Positions 33,253-44,223 of a DNA stretch of 64,000 nt are shown here, piece by piece. The position numbers and the translations under genes were made by a program. The notes beneath the pieces are model-generated. The model was not told the DNA's origin, searched no databases, and saw nothing but the letters and a program-made list of their open reading frames with translations. The stretch covers positions 1 to 64,000 of the forward strand of contig JAWPGT010000039.1 of assembly GCA_034638255.1 (NCBI GenBank), given 5' to 3'. The first letter of the stretch is position 1; every line of letters starts with the position of its first letter. The DNA comes from Coprinus comatus (lineage: Eukaryota > Basidiomycota > Agaricomycetes > Agaricales > Agaricaceae).

Positions 33253-34585
33253 ATGCTCTACTCTCCTCCCAATACACCCATCACTACTATCACCAATGCC
33301 CCCCCACCGTACTCCCAACCCAAACCTTGGCTCCTGCCAATGGTTCCACCACACGCATCCCTCTCCCGTATTCCCCTGACACTCAGCTTGTTCGATTCCG
33401 ACTATCATGCGAAACATACATCGCTGACCTCGAATCCGTTCATCGAAACAACTCTGAACGCCGCACACTCCTTCACACCCTTCGGGAAGACCTATCTGCT
33501 TACTTTCCTCAAAGAGCTAAGGAACTGTACCTTTGGGACACCTTGGCCCACACTTGTCAAAAACTCCAATCGAATGGTTTTTCACAACCAGAGCATGCTA
33601 GCCTCCACCAGCTTTTCCAGGATCTTGACAGATCCCGAAATTCAAGACCTTCGCTCTTCAGCGTTAGTTTTGGACCACGATATGTTAGCACTAGCAACCT
33701 TGAGACTCGAAGGGACGGAATCCTTTCTAGAGACTCGGAAGCAACTCACACCACTCCTCAGGAACCACTACATGCTCGAACAATGGGCCCGGACCTGACC
33801 ACTCAGGAAAGCTACTACCTGACCAACCTACTATCCCACCAAACGTTCCCAGCCAATGTTCCCAGACCCCATACATGCCACCAATTAAATCCACACAGCG
33901 TCGGTGCCCTGCATGTAACGGACATAACCACTTCCTACCACATTGCGAAAGTTACTTCTGCAACCACTGTAAGCAAACTGCTCCAGGCCACTATGCCAAG
34001 CATTGCTCCCGCAACAAGTACAAAGGCCTCCCTTCCAACACCATCCCGACCTCCGTTATTGAGGAGCACTACATCCAAAACCCTAAACTCCGCCCTGCCG
34101 ATAAAACGGACAGTAACATTCTACAAGGAGATAGGACACTTTTACAACAGCAACCGACACAACGACCAATCAATCGAGGGACAACGCGTCCTAGCATTCA
34201 TGAACCACCAGAGATACGCCGCTCATGATCGACAGGACCCCGTACCCCGATTCCGACTGGATCTCGCAGTGAAAGACATCATCGATGCCATTTCCCACTC
34301 TCTCTCGCCAAGCACGCCGCCGCTCACGCCAGAGTACTGGATCAAATCAAGAAGACTTTGGACGAGACTTTGGAGAAGACTACGACCCCGTCGCCGAGGC
34401 CAACATCACTGGCTCCCCTTGCAGAGACCTCTGAAGTTGAGAATGAGGACATTCCCCTTAAGGAAGGAAGTAATGTTACGAGTCCACCCAAACCACCGGC
34501 CCGTACCACCACCACTGAGGAAGACTTGTTCGCCATCTTCCCCGAACTCATTCCCAATGATGACACCATGGACGACTCCGCTTGA
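33253..34585 (+). pseudogene. Gypsy B third ORF with tandem zinc knuckles
   Basis: An extra coding region downstream of the chromodomain. From ATG 33327 a frame reads through a Leu- and Arg-rich segment (RFRLSCETYIADLESV, HTLREDLSAYFPQRAKELY). In another frame at 33902-34010 there are two knuckles, CPACNGHNHFLPHC and CNHCKQTAPGHYAKHC, joined by ESYF. A further frame contains VLAFMNHQRYAAH, and the end (to 34585) reads into the 3' LTR with PPKPPARTTTTEEDLFAIFP. At least three one-base frame changes are needed to join the pieces. Element D has a counterpart with the same knuckle pair (51838-51960), so this is a conserved ORF of these elements. Function is unknown; nucleic-acid binding is likely from the knuckles. 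Confidence 0.75.
34460..34470 (+). promoter_or_regulatory. Gypsy B polypurine tract
   Basis: AAGGAAGGAAG ends three bases before the 3' LTR. This is the usual place for the plus-strand DNA primer. Confidence 0.8.
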
Positions 34586-35108
34586 CATACCACTCCCCGG
34601 TGACATCACAGTGACATCACTATGACATCGTTATGACCTAACGTCAAACTAAGTATGAGACTCCACTTATGCTTAGAAGTATACATTTCCCCAGCTCCAG
34701 TATTAGTTATCTGTTTCGTCATTTTACTCCTGTTGACTAATCTTTCATTGTATATGGAGTAAATAGTCCCCGACCCCGATGTCTCACCTACTCCTGTTGA
34801 CAGTTCTAGCATTGTGTATGGAGTAGATTATAAAGCGATGACGAGTATTAGGTTATAATTAGTTAGTAGCTATTATTAGGTACATCCCTAGAATAGTATA
34901 AATACTCGATGTATTAGACGATTAAAGCCTTAAGCTTTAATCTCTTCTGTTGTAGCCCTTATACATCTCTGTCTCCATACCTCTCGGTCACTAGGTTGAA
35001 AGGCCTTGAGATTGCAGCAGAGTGTTTATTGATCGCACGTTCCTACACGACTGCACTCTAGCGTTTAAGTTCCAGGAGTGTTCAGCTTAACGGTTCGTGG
35101 TCATAACA
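34474..35108 (+). repeat. Gypsy B 3' LTR
   Basis: 635 bp; no difference from 26822-27456 found on reading. Its first about 112 bp continue the ORF3 frame to a stop at 34585. Confidence 0.95.
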
Positions 35109-35361
35109 CACATATGGTTCAAGGATCCAAAGAAAGATTGCCATGGCCTTTGTGATATGTCCAGCGATTGGAGTTGCGGGAAAAGGGTTACTAACTTGGG
35201 AGACACACGTGCGAGAATGTACAAATGGCTTTTATGGTTTTCAAATAACCCGTGGAAGTCTTGGGTGGCATCGTATGAAGTAGTTGACAAAAGAAAATCG
35301 GACAGCTTTTACGGGAAAAGGGCGGCATGTATACGAAGTAAGGTGAAATTTTGACAACGGT

Positions 35362-35745
35362 ATTATAGAAGAACGACAAAAGAGTAAGAGAGAAGGACAT
35401 CTCAAAGGATCACCTCTGAGACAAGAAGCTGGTTTTGCCCAAGGATCTCCTAGGGCAAACGGGAGGTGGATGAAAGTTCTGAAAGAAAAACGTTAGTAAC
35501 AGAGAAGAGCAGGCGATGACTCACCTAGCAACTGACTGGACCAACCTCACCTGGCCTGCGTGCATGAGGTAGATAGTTGTATAGAAGAACGAAAAAAGAG
35601 TAAGAGAGAAGGACATATCAAAGGATCACCTCTGAGACAAGAAGCTGGTTTTGCCCAAGGATCTCCTAGGGCAAACGGGGGGTGGATGAAAGCTCTGAAA
35701 GAAAAACGTTAGTAACAGAGAAAAAAGGAGGCGATGGACTTACCT
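35362..35745 (-). repeat. Duplicated 165-bp exon-like segment
   Basis: Two copies, about 35362-35525 and 35581-35745, roughly 93% alike, start 217-219 bp apart. Each contains AAGGATCACCTCTGAGAC and AAGGATCTCCTAGGGCAAAC. On the minus strand each is preceded by a donor-like CTAG|GTRAGT and an acceptor-like TTTCTTTCAG, so each copy looks like one intron plus one exon. This suggests tandem exon duplication in a small minus-strand gene. Confidence 0.7.
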
Positions 35746-35958
35746 AGAAATAAACTGAACGCCCTCAGCTGCCATATACCACATGTTTTGGGTGACGAGG
35801 TGGATTGAATAGAGGTTGGAAGCAATGGAGGAGTGGTAGGAGCAGGAGAAGATAGCGGTAGAAGGATAGGAGAGGGTGAAGCGATGCGATTGATAATGAT
35901 GGTGGTTATGTGATGCGATCAGACTCTGATCCGTGTGACAAGCGGTGTTATTGCTCAT
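35743..35958 (-). CDS. Possible first exon of a small minus-strand gene
   Basis: ATG at 35958 opens 72 codons, rich in Ser, His and Tyr, ending at a GTAAGT donor (about 35742). Downstream exons would be the duplicated segments at 35362-35745. No family was recognised. It is divergent from the large gene starting at 36177, sharing about 220 bp of upstream DNA. Confidence 0.3.
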
Positions 35959-36176
35959 ACACTCTCCTCCACAATTATCTGCAAGGTCATTCCCAAACTC
36001 TTCAAGCAGCTGGAAAGTCTGGTAAGTAATGTATTTATCTCAGAGATTGTCAAATAACGGGTCTTTTGAAGGCTACAGTGTCATACGCGCTCACTTTTAG
36101 AGAAGCTCGAGGTGGCCTTGAGTTTCTTGGTTATCCTCATACTTTCCTGCAGCATATCAAGGAGATCCTTGATATA

Positions 36177-38881
36177 ATGGCTTCGCTTTTGTGTTCGACT
36201 AGAGTACAACCTATGCATGCTACAACGGAGAACAAGAAGACTGGCTGTTTGTGGAGTATTGACGGCGTCCAATACTATTCACCCAACTGCACGCGTGAAC
36301 CAAAAATTCCAAACGAAGGAACATTTCCTGTATTCCTCAAGGGGGTTACGACTGTGGATGACTTCCAAAATCCTTTCTGGTGGAGCAGCTCTACCGAATG
36401 GCTGGCATTCGTACCTCAAAAACCCGTCACATGGAATGGTGTTCTTTTCGAGCCCTTGTCACTTCTACCAGTCATGTTTCCTCACTTGGAAGGAGAAGGG
36501 TACATTATTCCTTACATAATTCAAGCACATTGGAGGGCCTTGGAGAAATTTCTCGTCAAATGTATAAATGAACTACAACAAAAATATCGACTGAATCCAC
36601 GTTTGCCATCATTACCAGAGGATATGGATTATCGGGGGGTATACCCAACAGAAGAAGAAGCTCGCACAAAGGCCATACGGGCTCGGGACTGGTTTGCAAT
36701 GCTGGCAGGATTGTTGTATTGGATGACATGTTCTATCCCTAATCGGCCAAATTTTATCAAGGGCGTCAACACACCGGAGTGGTACGCCACGCTTGTGGTG
36801 CTATTGAAAGAGCAATGTACCCTGGACGGTCTACGTTGCTGCACCTTACTACAAGACTTCTGGGAGATCAATCGTGCTGGTATATTTTTGAGAAATCCCG
36901 AGGATGAGCCGTCCCAACCATTGGTGTCCAAATTCATCGATCACAACATTCCGGTGTGGTATAAGTGGGGCACAAGGGAAGAACGGGTTCGTCGAAACAG
37001 TCCAAAATACGCGTTAGTAGGGCCAAGTGATGAAGAAATCATAAATATTAAATATGTCTACACTGCTGTGAGTAGGAGCATGGATGCAGTAAGACATGAT
37101 CTTTCGCACCTTGATTACAACGAATACTATGGACAAACGAACTTTGAAACACCGTCATCGTACGAGGACAACACTGCAGGTGGTAATGTGATTGGAGAAG
37201 AGCAGACGATACAAAAAACTGAAAAAGAGCTGGCGGAATTGGCAAAGTCGTTTTGGGAACCTTGGTTGAAAAGAAGGGAAGAGCAGTACAAGGAAATGGT
37301 ATCCCGTGAAAGCGCTTCATCTGCCCAATCGCGGAAAGCAAAAGAGAAGAACCCTCCAACGAGCAACTCAAGTAAATGCAAAGTTTTTTACTGGGACTGG
37401 GATGATCGCAACGACCCAAAGGTCTATCGTCGGGTGCAAGTGAGGAAGGACGACAAAGAGGACACCCTTAGCAACTACAGCGCCAATCAAAAAAAATACA
37501 ATGCCTTTACAAACGAGTGGGATTGTTGTTTGGAGTGGGGACAAGATAAAGATGACGAAGATGAAGGAATGATGGATTATTACATTGGATTTATGGCAAA
37601 TCCTGGCGTCAAGCCCAGTTCCTTGGAAGAAATGTTGACTGGAAAACAAGCAGGAGATGACAATGAGGATAGGGAACTGAGACTTGGCCAGCAATTGTCG
37701 GATAGAGGGAGTAACACAGGCGATGGCAATGAAGTTCCATCTCCAGATGAGGTTATTAGGCTGCTGCACCTTTATTTTGGTTTTGAAAAGCCAGAAACGC
37801 CCTTACCTGTCAACTTTGGGATCTCTAGCGGCGACAAATTGAAGTTCGCTTGTGTACTAGGGCTCAATGATGTATTGAAACCAACTTCAGTTTTCTTCAA
37901 CGATGCATGGGCCAAAACGTGTGTGGACTTCCTTAGTTATTTTTGGTCCAAGGAAGAAATGAATCCTACATCCATGACATGGGACTTGCATAATGGTAGT
38001 CCTAGAAGATTCTGTTGGTGGTTAAGAAACATCAGGATGGTCCACACAGAGGAAAAGTTGACCTTGTATATGCTAGATCTTGGGAATGAGGCGTCAGTCC
38101 CTTGGCATCTGGCAGTATACACGGCTAGCGCTGCGATGGTCATCAGTCGTTTGGGAGAGATGCCAGAGAAATCAATGGTCCTTGAATTGGTCAGGCGAGG
38201 GATCCCTTTCCGAACATTGCAAAGGAGATCAACGTTGATGCGTGTTGAAGAAGCGCCACCACCTTGTTTATTACCAATGCGACTTTCAGATTACACTTTT
38301 TCCAATAAGGACTACAACATTTACGTCCGTCAAAGGGAGTGTACATTGTTGTCCCGACGTGGGAGGGCTGCACTTCTTCATGGTGGACTTTGCTGGAGGC
38401 TGGCAAAGGAACATGTAGCAATTTCTAGTGCGATGGACGGCCCAAGTGGTCTGTACAAACAAGAAGAGAAAATGTTCATTGTGAAGGACAACAACGGAGT
38501 CGAATTTGTGGATGACGATTTGACTGAGGTGGAAATGGCGATGGTATGTGGCGTATACATCAAGAAGACAGGTATTTAAAATTATAACTTATGTCCTTGA
38601 GGTTGTCTGATTTTTGAATAGGCAATGGGACTCAAGATAGTGAAGTCTCATGGTTCCCCAAGCAAGGCTTGCCTAAGGCTAACGAAGACGTTGGGCGCTG
38701 GACTGATCACTTAGAGCACTGGTATAACAACCGCGTTAGGAACATTGAGGCCGAATCGGGTCGATACGGAATGCCACGAGCAGCAACAAAATGGAGACAG
38801 GACATGCGAGGATATCCAAGTGTCCGTGACAGCATACGCAAACTGGAGACCGGGTCGAAGGTTTTTTTAACAAGTGTTTAA
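36177..38881 (+). CDS. Large hypothetical protein, intact, no recognised domain
   Basis: Exon 36177-38571, intron 38572-38621 (50 nt, GT...TAG) and exon 38622-38881 give 884 codons. I take ATG 36177 as start. The frame is open 37 codons further upstream to a possible acceptor at 36070, so an additional 5' exon is possible. The N-terminal third has a Trp-rich block (TEWLAFVP, VTWNGVLFEPLSLLPVMFPHLEGEG) and a RDWFAMLAGLLYW segment. The middle is charged (about residues 330-470). It continues with a conserved-looking YRRVQVRKDDKEDTLSNYSA and FTNEWDCCLEWG, and ends in a basic RNIEAESG...AATKWRQDMRGYPSV tail. It resembles, from memory only, lineage-specific agaricomycete hypothetical proteins. It has no CGA-to-TGA damage, unlike everything around it, which suggests selection or recent arrival. 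Confidence 0.8.
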
Positions 38882-40022
38882 AGGTTTTGTTGGTATATAG
38901 CAGATAGGATATGGATTATTTTTTGGGCTTGGTTTGTTGCTCAGTGCTCTTTTTTGGACTTTGTACAATTATCTTGGTAGTGGGACGGGTTGTGCGGTTT
39001 TTTTTGTTACATGCAGCGGAATACACTAAAATTTGGGATCAATGAAAGGTTTACATATTTCCACTTAAGCGGTTTGGTAAATTGAAGTATAGTAACCGGT
39101 GGTTGCTTACTGGCCAACATTGGGGGCTGAAGGGAGATGTTTCATTGTCATCACTAATTAAGTAACCGAAGAAGGATAGATAGCAGGAGATGGAGATGAA
39201 CTTTTTTACCATCTGATTTCTATCGACGCAGTTTAAGCTTCGGGATGTAACATATGACTGTATTCCTTCTCTTAGAAATTTTGCTCAGAATGGCTGTTTA
39301 TCTCTCAAAACAAGAAAGAAAAGAGCACAACTCACACATTTAGATGTATAGAGCTCCTCCCCCCCAATAGAGAGCTCAATGTAATGCAGTCCCCTCACTG
39401 CCTACTAGACAATCAAACAGAATCAATAGCTTATTACCATCCTCTCCTGTCAACAATCTGTTACCAAATCCACCATCATATCAACCATATGATCAACAGA
39501 TCCATCCACAATATCATAACCTGATGAACTTGTCCCCATTGACACCTTTAACTTCTTCACAACCATTAAATTCTTCCTCTTTTTGTTAAGATCTCGAACT
39601 GTTAGATCGCACATTCTTGTGACTTAACAGCTGGAATGTAGACCATGTAGGAACAAGCAAGCAATCTCTACTAATTCGTACTCAGAACTCTTGCTGTTCA
39701 GAAACCAAGAGCTGCTTTGGAAATAGTAGATTAGTCCATAACCAGTTAAAGCTTAAGGCTTTAACTAAGCTAATACATGCATACTACTTATACTGCTAGA
39801 TAAGTGCTAAGTATAACTACAGAAGTCATATTGCTAAGCAGTTAATAAGTGCTGATTAATCTACCAAAGAGATTGGTAAGAGACAAGAGAAAGAGCTGAG
39901 TAAACTACAAGATGAAAAATGACAAAATAAGTAAGACAGTCATAAGGAAAACTAATAATAAAACATAAGTTCGTATAATAAGCATAAGGGGTGTTATATA
40001 TAGAAGTATATGTACATGATGG
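38882..40022. other. AT-rich spacer with a Gypsy LTR remnant
   Basis: No gene seen. On the minus strand, from about 39800 down to 39584, there is an LTR-like end: TATAAGTA, then 38 nt later AAGCTTTAAC within the palindrome TTAAAGCCTTAAGCTTTAA (39745-39766), and an end ...CTTAACA at 39584. This repeats the promoter/start layout of the Gypsy B and D LTRs. No primer site follows, so it is a solo or truncated LTR. Its 5' edge was not found. Confidence 0.55.
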
Positions 40023-40328
40023 TGTTGAAAATGTGGACTATTATTAGATAGTCATGTGACTTTTTCATTAGTTTTTCGTTTCACTTTCATCTTTCGCAGC
40101 ATTATATGGCAGCTCTTATTGGTTGTAGTTAGTGTTTTATCTATGTGTTTCAACTCCTGTATCACCTCCTGTTTCACGTATAAATACCTGACACATAGTA
40201 GACACATGACTCCTTTTAGTTGTAGCACGGACCATTGCATTATCGTATAAATACTGGACATTCCTCTTTGTATTTCTCTAGTTCTCTAACAACTACTTTC
40301 TACTCGCTCTCACAAGCAACCTACAAAC
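40023..40328 (+). repeat. Truncated copia-C family LTR
   Basis: Matches the minus-strand LTR of element C (59789 down to about 59484) from TGTTGAAAATG through CAAGCAACCTACAAAC, then stops where a copia-A LTR begins at 40329. The missing last about 70 bp suggest it was cut by that insertion or by recombination. Confidence 0.85.
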
Positions 40329-40564
40329 TGTTAAAACAAGAGCGTAGTGTAGTATGCATGGGTAGGTACGACTTAACACTTACTGAGGTGAGGGTTGTTG
40401 TAGTAGAAAGAACTAAAGTATATAATGCTGGATACAAGGTTTATATACATATTTACGGTGGTCCGTGCGAGAATATACAAGGTCACATGATAGAGATCAT
40501 GAAGGTATATTCATCAGCGTAATGCCATAGAGAATGTCATCGTAGAACTAATAATAGTTCAACA
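40329..40564 (-). repeat. Copia A2 3' LTR
   Basis: On the minus strand it begins TGTTGAACTATTATTAG at 40564 and ends ...TTTTAACA at 40329, 236 bp. The preceding CAGGGGAG polypurine tract is at about 40565-40572. It contains a TATATA stretch at about 40440. Confidence 0.85.
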
Positions 40565-43500
40565 CTCCCCTGAATACGAACATGGCAGCTTTGAAGCGCC
40601 TTATGTTGGGACCATATTATTTGAGCACTTGGCAGCACTATATGTGGGATTAGAAAACTCCAACCCGTAATAGTTATCACAGAAGTATTCAAACTTCACA
40701 CGTCCTAGATTCTTCGTGAGAAGATCAGCAGGGTTCTCAGTGCCTGGGATAAAAGAGAGCTGAACCTTCTTTTCATCAATTACTTGACAAATGAAATGGA
40801 AAATGATATCTATGTGTTTTGATCTCTTTTCAACAGTAGGATTTTGCGTGATAAAGAGAGAGCCCATATTGTCTCCACAAATATCCATTGGTTCATTTGT
40901 GTGTAAACCAAGTTCAGTCATTAGGCTTCTGATCCAGATGGACTGACGACTACAATCGGAAATAACCATATACTCAGCCTCTGTGGACAATAACGCAATA
41001 GTCTTCTGTGATCGACTGACCCAGGCTACTGGACAGGATGCAACAGTGGACAGATAACCAGTTTGGGATCTTCGAGTAGAAGGATCACTAGCCCAATCAG
41101 AGTCACTATAAGCAATGAAGCCCTCATTACCAGCACCATTAAGCATCATTCAGTATTCCCGAGTCGCTAGGAGGTATCTGCAAATATAGAGAGCTCTACG
41201 CAAATGTTCTTCCATAGGGTTATGAGAATGTTGACTAAGCTTAGTCACAGCGAACAAAATGTCCAGACGCGTGCCAATAGCAATGTACAACAGTGATCCG
41301 ATCACCTGTTGGTACCTAGAACGGATGGAGGACTTGATCGGCTTGTCGTTCAGAACTGGATAGTACCCTTCTGGCAGCGGATTTCATGCCGGCTTGGTGT
41401 CATGGTCTGAGCCAGTGACTTTAAACCTTTCCAGGATTGTCTCTAAATAAGCACATTGATCAAGATAGATCTTTCGATTAGCTCGATCTCTCCTGATGCG
41501 CATACTGAGAAATTCTTTGACTTCTCCAAGGTCGCGGCATTCCCACTTTTTCATGAACTCTCCTTTAAGCTTTTTAAGCAGGGCAGAGTCATTTCCCATA
41601 AAAAGTACGTTGTCAATGTACACGACAGCAATGACAAACTTGCCATCTTTTCGACAATATATATAAATACCGGCATCGGATTCACATCGCTTGAAGCCTA
41701 GTTGGTTCATGGAAGATGCCATCTCCTTCCACCAGGCCAAGCCGGCTTGTTTAAGGCCATACAATGCACGTTGTAACCTCCACACCATGTGTTCCTTTCC
41801 CTTAAGTTTAAAACCTTTGGGTTGATCCATGTAGATTTCCTCATCCAATTTGCCATAGAGATATGCTGTCTTTACATCGACAGACTCAATGTCCCAGTCT
41901 TCAAGGGCGGCTAACCCGAGCAGGATTCGAGCGGACTCATATCTTACTACTGGAGAGAATAGTTTGTCAAAATTGATGCCCTTGATTTGAGAAAATCCTT
42001 TAGCAACTAGTCTAGCACGTTTGCGACTGTCACTCTTTTCATTAAAGACCCATCTATTTTTTATGGTTCTTCTTCCTTCTGGAAGCTTCACCAACTCATA
42101 AACTTGTCGCTTTTTAAGCACAGCTAGTTCTTCGAGACAAGCATCATGCCAGTGTTTACGTTCCTCTGGATTCAATTTTACAAGATCACAGAATTGCTCA
42201 GGAACTGTTGTGGAACTTGCCTTGCCCAATAAAAAGTTCATCAATTCTAACCCCCCTTCCTTAGTTATCCGTTGAATCTTACAATCTTTGTCTTCTTCCA
42301 TTGCGTCAGGGTGTTGTTCCCTTGCATATTGCCATGAAGCATCCTTGTGTTGTCTGCGTATTTCATTGCGACGTTCTTGGACTTCTTCAGGCGAAATGGG
42401 ACGTGGATCTACTTTTGGGCGATCTCATTGATTGCGGATTCTAAAATCATGTCCACGGAGACGAACTCTCCCCTGGGGTGGTAGAGGTTCATTGTGATTG
42501 TAGTCTTGTAGAATCTCAGATGGATGTGTTCTCTCCCCATAAATGTTTCCTTCTCTAAAAGGAACAAACTTTTCTCTGCCAGAACGGCGAGGTAAAGGTT
42601 CGACTGGTCTAGGAGGTCGTTCAGGTGATGGAGAAATGGGACGGGTGGAGTCAGTCCTAGGAGCTGGGCTCGGACTAGGTTGATGAATTGGTGATCCTGG
42701 ATCAGCGTATGATAATGCGTCATCATCATCTTCATCAGATACTTCCTTGACTGTTGGTTTCCTGGGAGCAGGTTTACTCAGACCGGGAACAGGAGGTTTT
42801 TGAGAAGTAGATGGTCCGGGGATCGGACCTTGCGGTCTAGGCGGTGGAAGTCTTTCACTGTCGTCTTGTGGAGATCTGTCCATAGGATCATCAGGATAAA
42901 GATCAGGTGTAGTATCCTCGTCATCTTCATCAGACGCCGGAGGAGGAGGATTTATTTTGGGGTTTTTAGAACCGGAGTCCTTACATTTTTCGTGATCCGG
43001 CTTGCATTTGGGATACCAGCCCTTGTCGAAAATAGCTGTTTTCGCAGTATAAATAACATTTCCTTTCTGGTGTCGCATGAACATAAAGTTAGCGCCAGCA
43101 TAACCAAGGAAGATCATTAATTCAGATCTGGGAGATAATTTGTCATCCCTTGATTCCTTTGGAATGAAAACGTAGGCTGCACAGCCAAACACGTGAAGCT
43201 CAGATAAATCTGGCTTTTTCCCTGTTACCATTTCCATGGGAGTTTTCCATTCAAGACGTTTGATGGGAGTTCAATTATAACAATGAACTGCTGTGTTAAG
43301 GGCAAATTCCCACCAAGAATCTGGTAAGCATGCAGTAAGTTGCATGGCCTGCGCCTTTTCCTGAAGTGTGCGGTTCAGTCTTTCTGCTCTACCATTCTGC
43401 TGGTGTATATGTGGTGCAGATGTCTCGTGAACTATCCCTTTTGAGTGAAGGAATTCCTCAAATTTCTTAGAGACATATTCTCCGCCATTGTCGGTCTGGA

Positions 43501-43684
43501 TACGCTTAATCGTGTTACCGAATTGCTTTTCCTCAAAGGCACAGAATCTTTCAAGTGCCATCAAGGCATCAGATTTGGCTCGTAGGAGGAGGATCCAGGC
43601 GTGGCTAGAATAGTCATCATAGAACATCATTGCCCACTTGTACTTGTGATACAAGGCAATGGGGAATTCTAGAAGATCACTGTG
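40565..43684 (-). pseudogene. Ty1/copia element A2, integrase to RNase H, 5' truncated
   Basis: Second copy of family A, cut at 43684 by element D inside the integrase. It runs through HSDLLEFP, the DNGGEY..KKF block, the acidic/Pro-rich linker, RWVFNEK, ESVDVKTAYLYG, YIDN (catalytic YVDD with Asp changed to Asn), SDSDWASD and ADLLTKNLG, ending at 40601. Premature TGA codons lie at 43271-43273 (shared with A1), 42425-42427, 41384-41386 and 41150-41152; each corresponds to CGA (or a CpG) in A1 or C. It retains the about 235 bp of linker that A1 lost at its Plavaka insertion. Confidence 0.92.
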
Positions 43685-44223
43685 TGTTACAGTCACAGTT
43701 TCTATATTTATCACGACTAATCATTGTTACTAATGATGGATGATAGTGTACTTTCTCTTATCTGTTTCACATAGCCACGGACTGTGGTTTTGTACAGCCT
43801 TGGACTAGTAGTTCCTACGCATCTCAGTTATCGTTTCACTAACAGTTTTACTTACCATTTCAACTGTAGATAGTTTCACCGTCTTGTCTCACATGTATCT
43901 TACATAGCCTACAACCTGTACTCGTAGCTGTATAAATACACCAACAACGACAGAGATTAAGCCTCAGCTTAATACTCTAAGTTGCTTCTACTCTATCTCG
44001 TTCATCGCCCTCAACTTGATACCTAGAACCGGAGTCAGCTCTAACTCTTGCACTAACAGCTTACTAGTAAGGAACACCTGTGATCTACAGTCTGAGTACT
44101 GTGGAGGTTGTCCCCTGAAAGTAGTCTCAGTCTGAGTAGACGTTCTCCTCCTACAAGCATCTTGAAGAGATCCATCGTAGCATTGTCTATACCAAAACAG
44201 AGGTATAGGCAAGATCTATAACA
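43685..44223 (+). repeat. Gypsy D left LTR
   Basis: 539 bp, TGTTAC...ATAACA. TATAAATA is at 43931 and the predicted RNA start AGCTTAATAC at 43966-43975, 35 nt apart. Its first 60 bp differ clearly from the other D LTRs, so it may be a mosaic or a different copy. Confidence 0.9.

Larger units (their letters stand above)
26822..35108 (+). mobile_element. Ty3/Gypsy element B (Tf1/sushi-like chromovirus group), full length
   Basis: An 8,287-bp element with two 635-bp LTRs (TGTTACGAG...GTCATAACA) in which I see no difference, flanked by the 5-bp duplication CACAT (26817-26821 and 35109-35113). Order inside: self-complementary primer site, repeat-bearing leader, gag with a CCHC knuckle, aspartic protease, reverse transcriptase, RNase H, integrase with chromodomain, then a third ORF with two CCHC knuckles, and a polypurine tract. 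Identical LTRs mean insertion was recent. Several one-base frame changes in pol nevertheless disrupt it. Confidence 0.95.

Noticed and set aside
40052..40261. Short open frames on both strands, repeated at 53295-53504 and 59551-59760
   Set aside because: All three sit in copia C LTRs; repetition reflects the LTR, not a gene.
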